Positions 1 through 9,159 of a stretch of DNA of 64,000 nucleotides are shown here, piece after piece (the stretch's first letter is position 1; the number at the start of each line of letters is the position of its first letter). The DNA comes from UBA5239 sp040394635. GTDB taxonomy: Bacteria; Verrucomicrobiota; Lentisphaeria; Victivallales; Victivallaceae. The notes beneath the pieces are model-generated. The model saw only the letters and a program-made list of their open reading frames with translations, ran no database searches and was not told where the DNA came from. Position numbers and translations under genes: made by a program. The stretch covers positions 1 to 64,000 of the forward strand of contig JBEBRW010000022.1 of assembly GCA_040394635.1 (NCBI GenBank), in the 5' to 3' direction.

Positions 1-50
1 AACCTAAAGGTCACTCTCGTAATAGTTTAATCCCTTAGGTTGACGCGTAT

Positions 51-401
51 GGGTGCTTACCCGGACGCGATCCAGCGCGCGGATAGCGCTGGTCGCCCCC
101 AGGGCGGAACAAAATGTAAGCAGCGCAGCGGCGCTATTTTGAAATTCACAATTCACCTGAGAGCGAGGTTGAAAAAGCGCAAAGCTGATTTTTCAACATT
201 GAGCGGCAAGGTGGAGTTATCATCGCCTTTTCGCTCAACATTGACTTGAAAAGATAGCTGTCGCTGTATCTTTTCAACTCAATATCGCTTTCAGGCGAGT
301 GGTGGATATTAGAGTGGCGCCGCTGTACGGCTTACGGTTTATTTCGCCCTGGGGGGGCGACCAGCGCTGTCCGCGCGCTGGACCGCGTCCGGGTAGCACC
401 C
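51..401. repeat. MITE-like element with long imperfect terminal inverted repeats
   Basis: The left arm (about 51-135) and the right arm (about 316-401) are near-perfect reverse complements over roughly 80 bases. They read inward from GGGTGCT(T)ACCCGGACGCG and share GGTCGCCCCC and AGCGGCGC blocks. Between the arms lie two further hairpins, GTTGAAAAA/TTTTTCAAC (about 169-199) and TTGAAAAGATA/TATCTTTTCAA (about 245-280). No transposase is encoded; a 69-codon open frame inside is not convincing. This is either a non-autonomous mobile element or a large structured intergenic repeat. It lies 3' of folD. Confidence 0.7.
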
Positions 402-423
402 GGTGGCGAGTTTGTTTTTTAAA

Positions 424-465
424 ATTCTTAATTCTTAATTCTTAATTCTTAATTCTTAATTCTTT
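424..465. repeat. Six tandem copies of a 7-bp unit (ATTCTTA)
   Basis: The 7-mer ATTCTTA is repeated six times, the last copy ending ATTCTTT. The array runs into the last codons and stop of folD on the minus strand, so copy-number slippage could change where the FolD C terminus ends. Confidence 0.85.
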
Positions 466-1349
466 ATGCCGTTCGCCATTTTGCAGGCTTTGACGGCGTT
501 GCTCATCAGCATGGCAATCGTCATCGGGCCCACGCCGCCCGGAACTTTCGTGATATAGGAAGCTTTGCCCACCACATCATCGAAGTTCACATCGCCGCAT
601 AAACGGTATCCTTTCGGCAAACTCGGGTCATCCACGCGGTTGATACCCACGTCGATCACTACCGCGCCATCCTTCACCATGTCCGCCGTCACGAATTCCG
701 GTTTGCCGATCGCCGCGATCAGAATATCGCCCTGACGTGTCAGTTCCGCCAGATTTTTCGTGCGCGAATGCACCACCGTCACCGTGGCATTTGCACCCTT
801 GCTTTTCTGCACCAGCAGCGCCATCATCGGTTTGCCCACGATGTTTGAACGGCCGATCACTACCGCGTGTTTGCCCGCCGGGTCAATGCCGCTCTGCGCC
901 AGCAGTTCCATCACCCCGTACGGCGTGCAGGGATAAAAGCCGTCCGTCTTGCCGATCAGCATCTTGCCGACGTTTTCGGCGTGGAAACAGTCGACGTCCT
1001 TGGCCGGGTCGATGGCCGCCACCACCGCTTCTTCGTCGATCTGCGGCGGGGGAGGGGACTGCACGAGAATGCCGTGGATTTTCGGGTCACGGTTGAGCTT
1101 GTCGATCAGCGCGAGTACCTCGTCCATGGTGGCGTTTTTGTCCAGCAGGTGCTTTTCGGAGTAGATGCCGAGGGCGGCACAGGTTTTGACCTTGGTGTTC
1201 ACGTAAACCTGCGAGGCGGGATCTTCACCGATCAGGACCACGGCCAGGCCGGGCTGAAGGTTCTGCTGTTTGAGCCGGGATATCTCTTCGGCCAAGGCGG
1301 AGGTCACCGCGGCCGCGATCGCTTTTCCATCAATAATTGTCGCAGACAT
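456..1349 (-). CDS. folD: Bifunctional methylenetetrahydrofolate dehydrogenase / methenyltetrahydrofolate cyclohydrolase FolD
   Basis: Cytosolic one-carbon enzyme interconverting 5,10-methylene-THF, 5,10-methenyl-THF and 10-formyl-THF with NADP+. The 297-residue length is normal for the family. Visible motifs are Y49-xxx-K53 (catalytic Lys), GILVQ with Q97, D120, PCTPYG (140-145), the Rossmann motif GRSNIVGKP (166-174), DVGIN, and the C-terminal PGGVGPMT. The usual QLPLP is QSPPPP here. The start is supported by AAGGA a few bases upstream. It is divergent from the EEP-family gene. A tandem 7-mer array abuts its stop codon. Confidence 0.97.
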   Translation of the reverse strand: MSATIIDGKAIAAAVTSALAEEISRLKQQNLQPGLAVVLIGEDPASQVYVNTKVKTCAALGIYSEKHLLDKNATMDEVLALIDKLNRDPKIHGILVQSPPPPQIDEEAVVAAIDPAKDVDCFHAENVGKMLIGKTDGFYPCTPYGVMELLAQSGIDPAGKHAVVIGRSNIVGKPMMALLVQKSKGANATVTVVHSRTKNLAELTRQGDILIAAIGKPEFVTADMVKDGAVVIDVGINRVDDPSLPKGYRLCGDVNFDDVVGKASYITKVPGGVGPMTIAMLMSNAVKACKMANGIKN

Positions 1350-1424
1350 TGAATTTTCCTTGTTTTAATCGTAAAGTATAATAGAGCAAAACGGAAGATT
1401 TTCAACCGCGTATTTGAATAAGTC

Positions 1425-2159
1425 ATGAGAATAATGGTTTATAATATCGCCTACGGGACCGGCAATCCCGGGGCCGAATTCGGGCGGGTATTTACTTCGC
1501 ACCGTTACTTGAGATCCGGTCGCAAACAGATCGACCGGATCGCCGATTTTGCCCAGGAGCACGCAGTGGACTTGTTGGGGCTGGTGGAGGCGGACCTGGG
1601 GTCGTTCCGCACCGGCGGGCGGAGCCAGGTGCAGTATCTGGCGAAAAAGCTCGGCATGGAGGCCGCCAGCGCGGTCAAATACAGCGTCAATTCGCTGGCG
1701 AACCGGGTGCCGATCATCCGTCATCAGGCGAACGCGCTGCTCTCGGCCGAGCCGGGCGAGGTTCGGACGCATTACCTGACAGCCGGGTTCAAGCGGATGG
1801 CGCTGGAGGTGGAGTTCCCGGAATTCAATGTGGTGCTGGTGCATTTGGCGCTGAGCCGTCAGGTGCGGCTGCTGCAGCTGGATTATCTGGTCAAGCTGCT
1901 GCAGGACCGCAAACGGTTGATCATCGGCGGCGACTTCAATACGTTCGCCGGCGAGAAAGAGATTGCGCGGTTCAAGCGGCGGCTGAAGCTGCACAACCCG
2001 AACCACAAAAAGGCGTGTACGTATCCGGCCTGGAATCCGCTGAAACAGCTGGATTACCTGTTGTTTTCGGAGAATATCAAGGTGACAGAATTTCAGGTGG
2101 GCGAGTTGCTGGCCTCGGATCATTTGCCGGTGCTGGCGGACTTCGAACTGCTGGACTGA
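1425..2159 (+). CDS. Endonuclease/exonuclease/phosphatase (EEP) family hydrolase
   Basis: A 244-residue metal-dependent phosphodiesterase fold. Motifs in order: N7 in MVYNIAYG, E55 in LGLVEAD, H140 in VLVHLAL, GGDFN with D170/N172, QLDYLLFS with D210, and the closing SDHLP (D232/H233). These are the expected catalytic and metal ligands of the DNase I/EEP superfamily, so the enzyme is probably active. The substrate cannot be told: DNA, a phospholipid or a phosphorylated small molecule are all possible. No signal peptide is visible. There is no clear Shine-Dalgarno, and ATG at 1434 is an alternative start. Confidence 0.85.
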   Translation: MRIMVYNIAYGTGNPGAEFGRVFTSHRYLRSGRKQIDRIADFAQEHAVDLLGLVEADLGSFRTGGRSQVQYLAKKLGMEAASAVKYSVNSLANRVPIIRHQANALLSAEPGEVRTHYLTAGFKRMALEVEFPEFNVVLVHLALSRQVRLLQLDYLVKLLQDRKRLIIGGDFNTFAGEKEIARFKRRLKLHNPNHKKACTYPAWNPLKQLDYLLFSENIKVTEFQVGELLASDHLPVLADFELLD

Positions 2160-2165
2160 CTCTTT

Positions 2166-2250
2166 TTTTAACCACAAAATACACAAAAATACACAAAAAA
2201 AGATTTATTTTTTTAATTTTGTGTCATTTTGTGCATTTTGTGGTTAAAAT
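2166..2250. repeat. Dispersed inverted repeat (AACCACAAAATACAC family), possible terminator
   Basis: Left arm TTAACCACAAAATACACAAA and right arm TTTGTGCATTTTGTGGTTAA pair over about 30 bases around an AT-rich centre (about 2200-2218). It follows the EEP gene stop directly. A GC-richer relative with the same design (CCACGAAATACACGAAA) sits at 23092-23196, so this is a family of intergenic palindromes. Confidence 0.7.
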
Positions 2251-2327
2251 TTCCCAGTGATGGATTTTTGGTTATGGACTGGTAATTTTGGCGGAATGGA
2301 TTACATTACGGAAAAGGAGTTTTTCTT

Positions 2328-2828
2328 ATGCGGAAAGTCAGGTTTGGCTTGCTGGTGCTGCTGATTGCCGGGGTGATCGTCTTGATTGTCGGGCACAGCA
2401 TAAGCACCGAGGAAATCATCGATTCGATCGAGGGCGAAAAAGTTGCGGTCACCACCATGACGTGGGACGGCAAGGAAGTCATTTTCGACAATCTGAACGG
2501 TCCGAAGTATGGGCAGGAGCTCAAGGAAGCGGGCAAAGTACGGCTGTTTTATACCGGCAAACTGAGAATTCGCCAGAACGTCAGTTATGAAGGCAAGAAA
2601 ATGCGGGCCAAATATAACGAGACCTTCAACCAGAGCAACAGTTACGATATCGAGTTGATCAAAGAGCACAATACCGTCTATACGTTATATGCCACGCCGC
2701 ACTGGGACGTCACCCGCCGCAATATCCTGTTCTGGAAAATGATCGGGCTCAAGAAGAAATATCTTTCCTTTTCCTATGACGAGCAGAGAAGACAGTCCGG
2801 AGAGCCTCTTTTCCTGCTTGATCAATAA
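2328..2828 (+). CDS. Membrane-anchored protein of unknown function
   Basis: A 166-residue protein with one N-terminal hydrophobic segment (about residues 6-22, after MRKVRF) and a soluble, probably extracytoplasmic remainder. I do not recognise a family. The remainder alternates charged and beta-prone stretches, including an HWDVTRRN segment near residue 125. It has a good Shine-Dalgarno (AAAAGGAG) upstream of ATG. The next gene is also a single-pass membrane protein, but 134 bases and a promoter-like palindrome separate them, so cotranscription is uncertain. Confidence 0.7.
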   Translation: MRKVRFGLLVLLIAGVIVLIVGHSISTEEIIDSIEGEKVAVTTMTWDGKEVIFDNLNGPKYGQELKEAGKVRLFYTGKLRIRQNVSYEGKKMRAKYNETFNQSNSYDIELIKEHNTVYTLYATPHWDVTRRNILFWKMIGLKKKYLSFSYDEQRRQSGEPLFLLDQ

Positions 2829-2924
2829 CACGCTGTCAGCGAGCGGAAGAACAAGTAAATTTTCGCTTCGTGCCGAAGATTTATCCGGAATTTTGTCCAC
2901 CGGACTTTCAAAATCCGTTCCCAG

Positions 2925-2939
2925 GGGGTATATTACCCC
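2925..2939. promoter_or_regulatory. Perfect palindrome GGGGTA-TAT-TACCCC, candidate operator with embedded -10
   Basis: Six-base arms around TAT, 23 bases upstream of the AsmA-like gene. TATATT at 2929-2934 inside the palindrome could be a -10 box; only a weak -35 candidate (TTTCAA, 2907-2912) precedes it. A protein bound here would cover the promoter. No regulator is identified. Confidence 0.4.
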
Positions 2940-2962
2940 AATTCATATCGTGGAGGTGAATT

Positions 2963-3826
2963 ATGGAAGATAAAGAAGTGGTACAGCAAAATCTGGAGAA
3001 CAAAGAAGTACAGGAAACCAAAGCGCCGAAAAAGAAAAAAGGGCTGTGGTTGAAGATTGTCGGGATCGTCCTGCTGGTGATTGTGCTGTTGTTTGCCGGG
3101 GTGCTGTTTTTCATCGACAATATTCTGGAGACGGGTATCCGTACCGGCGGCGGGTTGATCATGAAGACCAAGGTCGAAGTGGATTCGGTGCGATTGAAGA
3201 TCCTGCGCGGTACGCTGGACATCAAGAACCTGCGGGTGGAAAATCCGGAAGGCAGTACCAACCGTTATGCATTTGAACTGCCCGCGTTCCATATCGGGCT
3301 GGAAATCGGTTCGCTGACCACGGATAAGATCATCATCAATTCCATCGAAATCACCGGTATGAGGGTGGATTACGAACCCCGCCTGAGGGGCGGCAGCAAT
3401 ATCCAGATCCTGCTGGACAATATGCAGGACCCAAAAAAGAAGCCGGCTGCGGATGCACAACAGGGTGCCACCACCGAAGAGAAAGCTGAGGCCGAGAAAG
3501 CGGCTTCCAAGCAGGTGGTAATTAAGGATCTGGTGGTCAATGGCGGCGAAATCGACGTCACACTGCTCGGCCAGACGGCCACGATTCCCATGCCGCCGGT
3601 GCATATGACCGGTATCGGCGAAAGCCAGGCGGTGACGATGATCGAGGCGGTGACCATGTTCATGAAGGAATTGGTCGTCAGCGTGGTCAAGGCTTCCAAC
3701 CAGGTCGTCGACAGCCTGGGCAGCAAGCTGAAATCCGCCGGCAGCGATCTCGGCACCACTGCCGGGAGCGTGATCGACGAGGTCAAGGGCCTCATCACCG
3801 GCAAGAAGGACGAGGCGAAAAAGTAA
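2963..3826 (+). CDS. AsmA/DUF748-like inner-membrane protein
   Basis: 287 residues: a charged, Lys-rich cytoplasmic N terminus (1-27), one transmembrane helix (about 28-52), then a short domain with repeated beta segments such as VEVDSVRLKILRGTLDIKNL and IIINSIEITG. This pattern resembles the N-terminal part of AsmA/TamB-type proteins implicated in envelope lipid transport. A Lys/Glu/Ala-rich linker lies near 150-180, followed by IKDLVVNGGEIDV and an amphipathic C-terminal tail with a KKDEAKK end. The Shine-Dalgarno GGAGG supports the start. It lies 8 bases before the U32 gene and is probably cotranscribed. The family call is by pattern only. Confidence 0.55.
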   Translation: MEDKEVVQQNLENKEVQETKAPKKKKGLWLKIVGIVLLVIVLLFAGVLFFIDNILETGIRTGGGLIMKTKVEVDSVRLKILRGTLDIKNLRVENPEGSTNRYAFELPAFHIGLEIGSLTTDKIIINSIEITGMRVDYEPRLRGGSNIQILLDNMQDPKKKPAADAQQGATTEEKAEAEKAASKQVVIKDLVVNGGEIDVTLLGQTATIPMPPVHMTGIGESQAVTMIEAVTMFMKELVVSVVKASNQVVDSLGSKLKSAGSDLGTTAGSVIDEVKGLITGKKDEAKK

Positions 3827-3834
3827 GGAAGTAT

Positions 3835-5094
3835 ATGGATCGAATCGAGATCATGGCACCGGCCGGTGCGTTTGATTCCCTGTCCGCTGCATTGCGGGCC
3901 GGGGCGGATTCGGTTTATTTCGGAGTAGGCAAACTGAATATGCGGGCCCGCGCCACGGCGAATTTCACCGTGCGCGACCTCCCCGGGATCGTCCGGCGCT
4001 GCCGGGTGGCCGGGGCGAAGTCGTACCTGACCGTGAACACGATCATTTATGACGAGGAGCTCGCGGAAATGCGGCAGTTGTGCGATGCCGCCAGGGAGGC
4101 GGGGGTCAGTGCGATCATCGCTTCCGACCTGGCGGTAATCCGCTACGCGCGCGAGATCGGTCTGGAGGTGCATTTGTCCGTCCAGGCCGGAGTCAGCAAC
4201 CTGGAGGCGGTGCGCTTTTATGCGGCGTATGCCGACGTGGTGGTGCTGGCGCGCGAGCTGACCTTGCCGCAGGTCAAGTATATTGTCGAGGCGGTGAAAG
4301 CTGAAAAAATCACCGGACCCTCGGGGAAATTGTTGCGGATCGAAATCTTTGCCCACGGCGCTTTGTGCGTGGCGATTTCGGGCAAATGCGGCATGAGCCT
4401 GGCGGTCTACGATTCCTCGGCCAACCGCGGGGCGTGTTTCCAGAACTGCCGCCGCAGTTACCGGGTGATCGACGAGGAAAGCGGCGACGAGCTGGTCATC
4501 GACAATAAGTATGTGATGTCTCCCAAAGACCTCTGCACCATCGGGGTCCTGGACCAGATACTGGCGGCCGGGGTCACGGTGTTGAAACTGGAGGGGCGCG
4601 GACGCTCGGCCGATTATGTCGGCACGGTCACTTCGTGCTACCGGGAGGCGGTACAGGCGTGTCAGGACGGAACTTTCGGCGAGGCCAAAATAAAGGGTTG
4701 GCTGGACCGGCTGCGGGAGGTTTTCAACCGCGGGTTCTGGCACGGAGGTTATTATTTAGGCGAAAAGCTTGGCGAATGGAGCGAGACCGGCAACAGTCAT
4801 GCACGGATACAGAAAGTGCATATGGGGCGGGTCAATCATTATTTCCCCAGGCAGCAGGTGGCGGAGTTGAGTGTTGAAGCCGTAAACCTGGAAACGGGGC
4901 GCGAACTGATGATCACGGGGCCGACGACCGGCTCGATCCGGTTTCCCGTCCGCGAGATCCGGGTGGAGGGTGAGCAGGTGCCGGTGGCCGAAAAACCGGT
5001 TCTTGCCAGTGTCGCGGTGCCGGTCAAGGTCCGGCGCAACGACCAGGTGTATCTCTTACAACAACGCAAATTCGGGGGACTGAATGATGAATGA
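3835..5094 (+). CDS. Peptidase U32 family protein, TrhP (YegQ)-like tRNA hydroxylation protein
   Basis: 419 residues, typical for the TrhP/YegQ branch of family U32, whose characterised members work in prephenate-dependent hydroxylation of uridine-34 in tRNA. An N-terminal TIM-barrel-like half (MAPAGAFDSLSAALRAGAD, then YFG) is followed by the U32 signature EIFAHGALCVAISGKCGMS. The cysteines C178, C185, C201 and C205 (NRGACFQNCR) are the usual iron-sulfur-type ligands. VLKLEGRGRSADYV and a C-terminal beta domain follow. The last 11 bases overlap the next gene, which implies translational coupling. Proteolytic activity is not expected for this branch. Confidence 0.88.
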   Translation: MDRIEIMAPAGAFDSLSAALRAGADSVYFGVGKLNMRARATANFTVRDLPGIVRRCRVAGAKSYLTVNTIIYDEELAEMRQLCDAAREAGVSAIIASDLAVIRYAREIGLEVHLSVQAGVSNLEAVRFYAAYADVVVLARELTLPQVKYIVEAVKAEKITGPSGKLLRIEIFAHGALCVAISGKCGMSLAVYDSSANRGACFQNCRRSYRVIDEESGDELVIDNKYVMSPKDLCTIGVLDQILAAGVTVLKLEGRGRSADYVGTVTSCYREAVQACQDGTFGEAKIKGWLDRLREVFNRGFWHGGYYLGEKLGEWSETGNSHARIQKVHMGRVNHYFPRQQVAELSVEAVNLETGRELMITGPTTGSIRFPVREIRVEGEQVPVAEKPVLASVAVPVKVRRNDQVYLLQQRKFGGLNDE

Positions 5095-7990
5095 CAAATT
5101 CCTGGAGCGTCTCGAGCGCCTCGAAAAGGCTTTGGGCGAGCTGAAAAGCGACTACCTGCAGCAGCAAGCTCCTGCGCCGAAAACCGCGCCTCCGCCGGAA
5201 CCGGAACACAAAGACGGCAAGACCGTATTTATCAAGGCGCCGCCGCTTCATGAAATCGACGCTGAAAAGCTCAAAACCGTGATCAAACTCGAACCGGAGA
5301 AGTCGACCGCGCCGAAAACCGTGCCGCCGCCGCTGCCTCCGGCCCCGGAGTCCGATTTCAATGGCCGGACGTTGCATATCAAAGCGCCGCCGCCGCATGA
5401 AATCGAGGCGGAAAAACTCAAAACCGTGATCAAGCTCGGGCCAGAGAAGTCGACCGCGCCGAAAACCGCGCCGCCGCCATTGCCGCCCGCGCCCGAATGC
5501 AATGACCCGAAAACCATCGAGATCAAAGCCCCGCCCGTCGCGGAAGCAGAACCGAAGGAGAACACCCCGGCATTTCAGAGCCCGATGGAGTGGTTCGTCG
5601 GCCGGCGTCTGTTCGGTACGCTGGGCATGCTGCTGGTGCTGATCGGGATTTGTTACGGGGTGGTTTATGCCTACCGCACGTTTAATTTTTCGCCGGAAAT
5701 GCGGGTGGGGGCGGCTTGTGTGCTCTCGCTGGTGATTTCCATCAGCGGCTTTTTCCTGCGCCATCCGAAATACCGCTTTCTCTCGCTGCTGCTGAAGGGC
5801 GGCGGCATGGGCGGGTTGTACATCGCCATTTTCGCAGGGTTCCAGTTCTACGGATTTTTCGGCGTGCCGCTGACCGGAGGTGCGCTGGCGGCGATCGCGA
5901 TGCTGGTGCTGGCGCTCTCGTGGTACGAGAAATCGCAGGTGGCCGGCGTGTTCGCCACCATCGGTGCATTCATGATGCCGGTGCTGGTCAAAACACCGAA
6001 CCCGAACCATGTATTTTTCTGCTGCTACCTCCTGGTCATCAACCTGCCGGTGATCCTGCTGGGGCTGCAGCGCAAATGGCAGATGCTGTACAACTTAAGT
6101 TTCGTGTTTTCGATGCTGCTCGGGCTCGGGTGGACGTTTGGATTTCATAACAGCCAGCCGAATATCATCCTGACTTTCTGGACGCTGTTCACGGTCGAAT
6201 ACCTGATTCTGGCCCTGATCAAGCTGCGCGGCGAATTCGATATTTTCCGGATTCCTGATTATTGCCGGATTTTGTTTCTGATGTCGGTGAACCTGGGGGT
6301 AATCAACATTTTCGAGAGCTCCATCAACAAGGGCAACTGGTTTATTTATGCTGCGATCCTGTATGGTGCTGCCGCCGGATTGGCTTATTGGCTGAATCGG
6401 AAATTCTTCGGTGAGTTCATGGTTTTCCTTGGCGGTGCGGCGGTGTTTCTGGCCTTTGCCGTGCCGGAAATTTTCATGCTGCCATATGAAAGGTATCTGG
6501 CGTGGGCGGTCGAGTCGCTGGCGCTCGGCGTTTTCGCGTTTTTCGTCAAGGACCGCGGCATCAACCGTTTGGGTACGGCCATGGCGATCGTGCCCTGGGT
6601 GGCGATTCATAGCGACTACCTGCAGAGCGAAGCGGTGTTCCGCACGTCGTTGTTCTTCAACAAAGTCAACGTGCTGGGCAAGATCGGGTTGCTGATGCTG
6701 TTGATTCAAGGCGGGCTCGGCGTGTGGCGCTTCGAAAAATCAGTCGGCAGCAAGATTGTGATCCTGGCGGCGAGCTTCGGGCTGCTGCTCATTACCACGG
6801 TTAACGCCGGGTATTATTACAACTGGCACGAGCCGTGGCTGCTCTTTACAGCGTTCCCGCTGGCGGTGGCGTCGCTGATTTACTGCTGGGCGGGGCATCT
6901 GGTGCCGCGGTATAAATTTCTCAGTCTCGCCTCAGTGGCGTGGTTTGCGTGCATCGTTTTTTCGGCCATTCACACCGGCAACGGGCCGCGCTATGCGTGG
7001 GAACTGAGCTTATGGGCACCGGGCGTGCTGGCGCTGTACTGGCTGCTTCCGCGCGGCAATCCGTTCCGGGTTTTTGCCACGGTGGTGTGCGTGGCGGCGG
7101 TGGTCAAGTGCTTTCATTTCCAGAATTTGCACAATTACACCGGATTTTTCAACTTGCCGTTCCTGATCGCACTGCTCAGCGGCGCGGTGTTTCTGGCGCT
7201 GAACTGGACGCCGCCGTGGCTTCGCGACAAAGAGGATATGCTTGAACCGGCGTACAGGCAGCTTCGGCCGCACCTGACGGCGCTGGGCGTGATCGGCGTT
7301 TCGGTCATTTTCTGCATAAACTTCTATCTGCTGCGCGCCCGGTATACCGAAGAATATTTCCTGCTGACCATCGTCGGTTCGCTGCTGGGCGGCGGCTGCG
7401 TGCTGGCCGCCATCATGCGGCGGCTGCGGAGCCGGCTCTTTGCGCTTTATGCCGCGCTGGTGATGTTTGTGGTGTTTATGATCGGTTTCTATGACTTGTT
7501 CGAGGTCGGGTTCACGGCCGGGGCATTTCTGGCGGGCAAGCTTTATATCTGGCTGGCGCTGCTGGGGGGCTGCTGGAGCATCCTCAAACTTTCCGACAAA
7601 GTTTTGAACGGCAGGGAACTCGCCTTCATGCGGATTATCAGCGGTACGCTGTTTATCTTCATCATTTACCGTGAATTCGGGCGGATGGCGGACCCGAACT
7701 TCGCCCGGGCGTTTTCGCTGATTTACCTGATGGTGACGGCGATCCTGATCTGCGGCTGGGGGCTGTGGAAGCGCCGCCCGGCGGCCCGGTATTATTCGTT
7801 TGTGCTGCTGGCGATCGCAGTGATCCAGCTGATCGCGCAGAGCTTGTGGGTGATGAAGGACCCGGCGCGGATCGTGGCGTTTATCGCGCTCGGCTTCGGG
7901 CTGCTGCTATTGTCGTTCGTTTACCACAAAGTTTCGGAATTCATCGACGCCCAGGACCGGGGCGAACTGGAAAATGACAAGGAAGACTGA
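5084..7990 (+). CDS. DUF2339 polytopic membrane protein
   Basis: 968 residues. The cytoplasmic N terminus begins with a short coiled coil (about 4-28) and is followed by a Pro-rich region holding two full and one partial copy of a 48-49-residue repeat (KTVFIKAPP at 46, RTLHIKAPP at 95, KTIEIKAPP at 143). From about 168 (EWFVGRRLFGTLGMLLVLIG) onward it is a chain of more than 20 hydrophobic helices, the hallmark of DUF2339. Function is unknown for the family. The start overlaps the U32 gene and the TGA overlaps the next ATG by one base, so the run U32, DUF2339, ROK is translationally coupled. Confidence 0.85.
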   Translation: MMNDKFLERLERLEKALGELKSDYLQQQAPAPKTAPPPEPEHKDGKTVFIKAPPLHEIDAEKLKTVIKLEPEKSTAPKTVPPPLPPAPESDFNGRTLHIKAPPPHEIEAEKLKTVIKLGPEKSTAPKTAPPPLPPAPECNDPKTIEIKAPPVAEAEPKENTPAFQSPMEWFVGRRLFGTLGMLLVLIGICYGVVYAYRTFNFSPEMRVGAACVLSLVISISGFFLRHPKYRFLSLLLKGGGMGGLYIAIFAGFQFYGFFGVPLTGGALAAIAMLVLALSWYEKSQVAGVFATIGAFMMPVLVKTPNPNHVFFCCYLLVINLPVILLGLQRKWQMLYNLSFVFSMLLGLGWTFGFHNSQPNIILTFWTLFTVEYLILALIKLRGEFDIFRIPDYCRILFLMSVNLGVINIFESSINKGNWFIYAAILYGAAAGLAYWLNRKFFGEFMVFLGGAAVFLAFAVPEIFMLPYERYLAWAVESLALGVFAFFVKDRGINRLGTAMAIVPWVAIHSDYLQSEAVFRTSLFFNKVNVLGKIGLLMLLIQGGLGVWRFEKSVGSKIVILAASFGLLLITTVNAGYYYNWHEPWLLFTAFPLAVASLIYCWAGHLVPRYKFLSLASVAWFACIVFSAIHTGNGPRYAWELSLWAPGVLALYWLLPRGNPFRVFATVVCVAAVVKCFHFQNLHNYTGFFNLPFLIALLSGAVFLALNWTPPWLRDKEDMLEPAYRQLRPHLTALGVIGVSVIFCINFYLLRARYTEEYFLLTIVGSLLGGGCVLAAIMRRLRSRLFALYAALVMFVVFMIGFYDLFEVGFTAGAFLAGKLYIWLALLGGCWSILKLSDKVLNGRELAFMRIISGTLFIFIIYREFGRMADPNFARAFSLIYLMVTAILICGWGLWKRRPAARYYSFVLLAIAVIQLIAQSLWVMKDPARIVAFIALGFGLLLLSFVYHKVSEFIDAQDRGELENDKED
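5219..5536 (+). repeat. In-frame tandem repeat, period about 147 bp, inside the DUF2339 gene
   Basis: Codons 46-151 carry two complete units and one partial unit that share IKAPP, HEI-AEKLKTVIKL, PEKSTAPKT and PPPLPPAPE. The first two units are close in DNA sequence too, pointing to recent duplication. The repeat is Pro/Lys-rich and probably a flexible cytoplasmic linker. Confidence 0.85.
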
Positions 7991-9150
7991 TGGAAAATCT
8001 ACGTAATCATTCGTTAATCAAAAAGATCAACCGCTCGAAAATCCTGAACACCATCCGGCAGAATCCGCTGGTGGCGCGTTCGCAGATCGCCGAAAAAACC
8101 GAGCTCGACAAAAAGAGCATCACCAACTTCGTGACCGAGCTCCTGGCGGACGGTCTGGTCGAGGAAGCCGGACGGCGCGAGGGCACTTCCGGCCGCCCCT
8201 TCACCATGCTGCGTTTCTGCGAGAAATACGTGGTCGGCATCTATATCGGACCCTATTTCACCCGCGGGGTGCTGCTGGATCTCTACGGCTCGATCGTCTC
8301 CTCGTACGAAGAGGAATACCCGATGCTGGCCTCGCGCGAGACCATCCTCAAAACGTTGGAAAACGTCTATATGCGGCTGACCTTCGGCAACAACGCCATT
8401 TACGGGGTCGGCGTCTGCCTGCCGGGGATCATCGACCTCGAGGCCGGGATGGTCATCGAGTCGGTCAACATCCCGTCGCTGAACGGCATGAACTATTCCG
8501 AAGAGTTCGCCAAAATCATCCGTCATCCGCTCTTTGTGGAGGAAGAATCGGCGGCGATCGCCATGGGCGAGAAGTGGTTCGGCACCGGGCGCAATTACGA
8601 TGACTTCGTGTGTGTGGAACTCTCCGGCGGTATCGGTTCGGGGATCATCTATCAGCGGCGGCTTTTCAAGGGCGCCGGCAAGTACGCGGGCGAGCTTGGC
8701 CACGTGGTCGTGCATCGCGACGGCAACCTCTGCCGCTGCGGCAACCGCGGCTGCCTCGAAGCCTATGCCTCCGAAACCGCCATCCTGCCGGAGTTCAATA
8801 AATTCCTGCCGGAACCGCTCACCCGCCTCGCGTATTACGAGCAGGGCTCGATTCCCGAAGCGGAGTTCAACCGCATCCGCGAACATGTGGCCAATGAAAT
8901 CGGCCGCGGGCTGGCGGCCATGGTCAACATCCTGTGCCCGCGCGTGATCATCCTGACCGGGGTCATCACCGATGTTTTCGGTCAGCCGCTGCTCGACGCG
9001 ATCCGCCGCGATGTGGAGAAATATTGCCTGAAGGGATGTTTCGAAAACACCAGTATCTATATCTCCAAGCTCGAGCTGCTCGACGCGCTCGGCGCGGCCA
9101 CGCTGCCGCTGGCGGATATCTTTGAAGTACCTGATTATTATTATGTATAA
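7990..9150 (+). CDS. ROK-family transcriptional regulator
   Basis: 386 residues. An N-terminal winged helix (about 10-75, LVARSQIAEKTELDKKSITN) is followed by an actin-like ROK domain. Visible landmarks are GVGVCLPG, the ELSGGIGSGII glycine-rich loop, and the zinc motif GELGH followed by CRCGNRGCLEAYAS. Family members bind sugars or amino sugars and repress transport and catabolic genes. Here it is wedged between DUF2339 (1-base overlap) and a homocysteine methyltransferase/MTHFR gene 9 bases downstream, not next to sugar genes. Its role in this operon is therefore unclear. Confidence 0.9.
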   Translation: MENLRNHSLIKKINRSKILNTIRQNPLVARSQIAEKTELDKKSITNFVTELLADGLVEEAGRREGTSGRPFTMLRFCEKYVVGIYIGPYFTRGVLLDLYGSIVSSYEEEYPMLASRETILKTLENVYMRLTFGNNAIYGVGVCLPGIIDLEAGMVIESVNIPSLNGMNYSEEFAKIIRHPLFVEEESAAIAMGEKWFGTGRNYDDFVCVELSGGIGSGIIYQRRLFKGAGKYAGELGHVVVHRDGNLCRCGNRGCLEAYASETAILPEFNKFLPEPLTRLAYYEQGSIPEAEFNRIREHVANEIGRGLAAMVNILCPRVIILTGVITDVFGQPLLDAIRRDVEKYCLKGCFENTSIYISKLELLDALGAATLPLADIFEVPDYYYV

Positions 9151-9159
9151 AGGAGTTGT

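Noticed and set aside
40..249. 69-codon open frame at the left end
   Set aside because: Lies inside the inverted-repeat element and follows its symmetry; no start signal.
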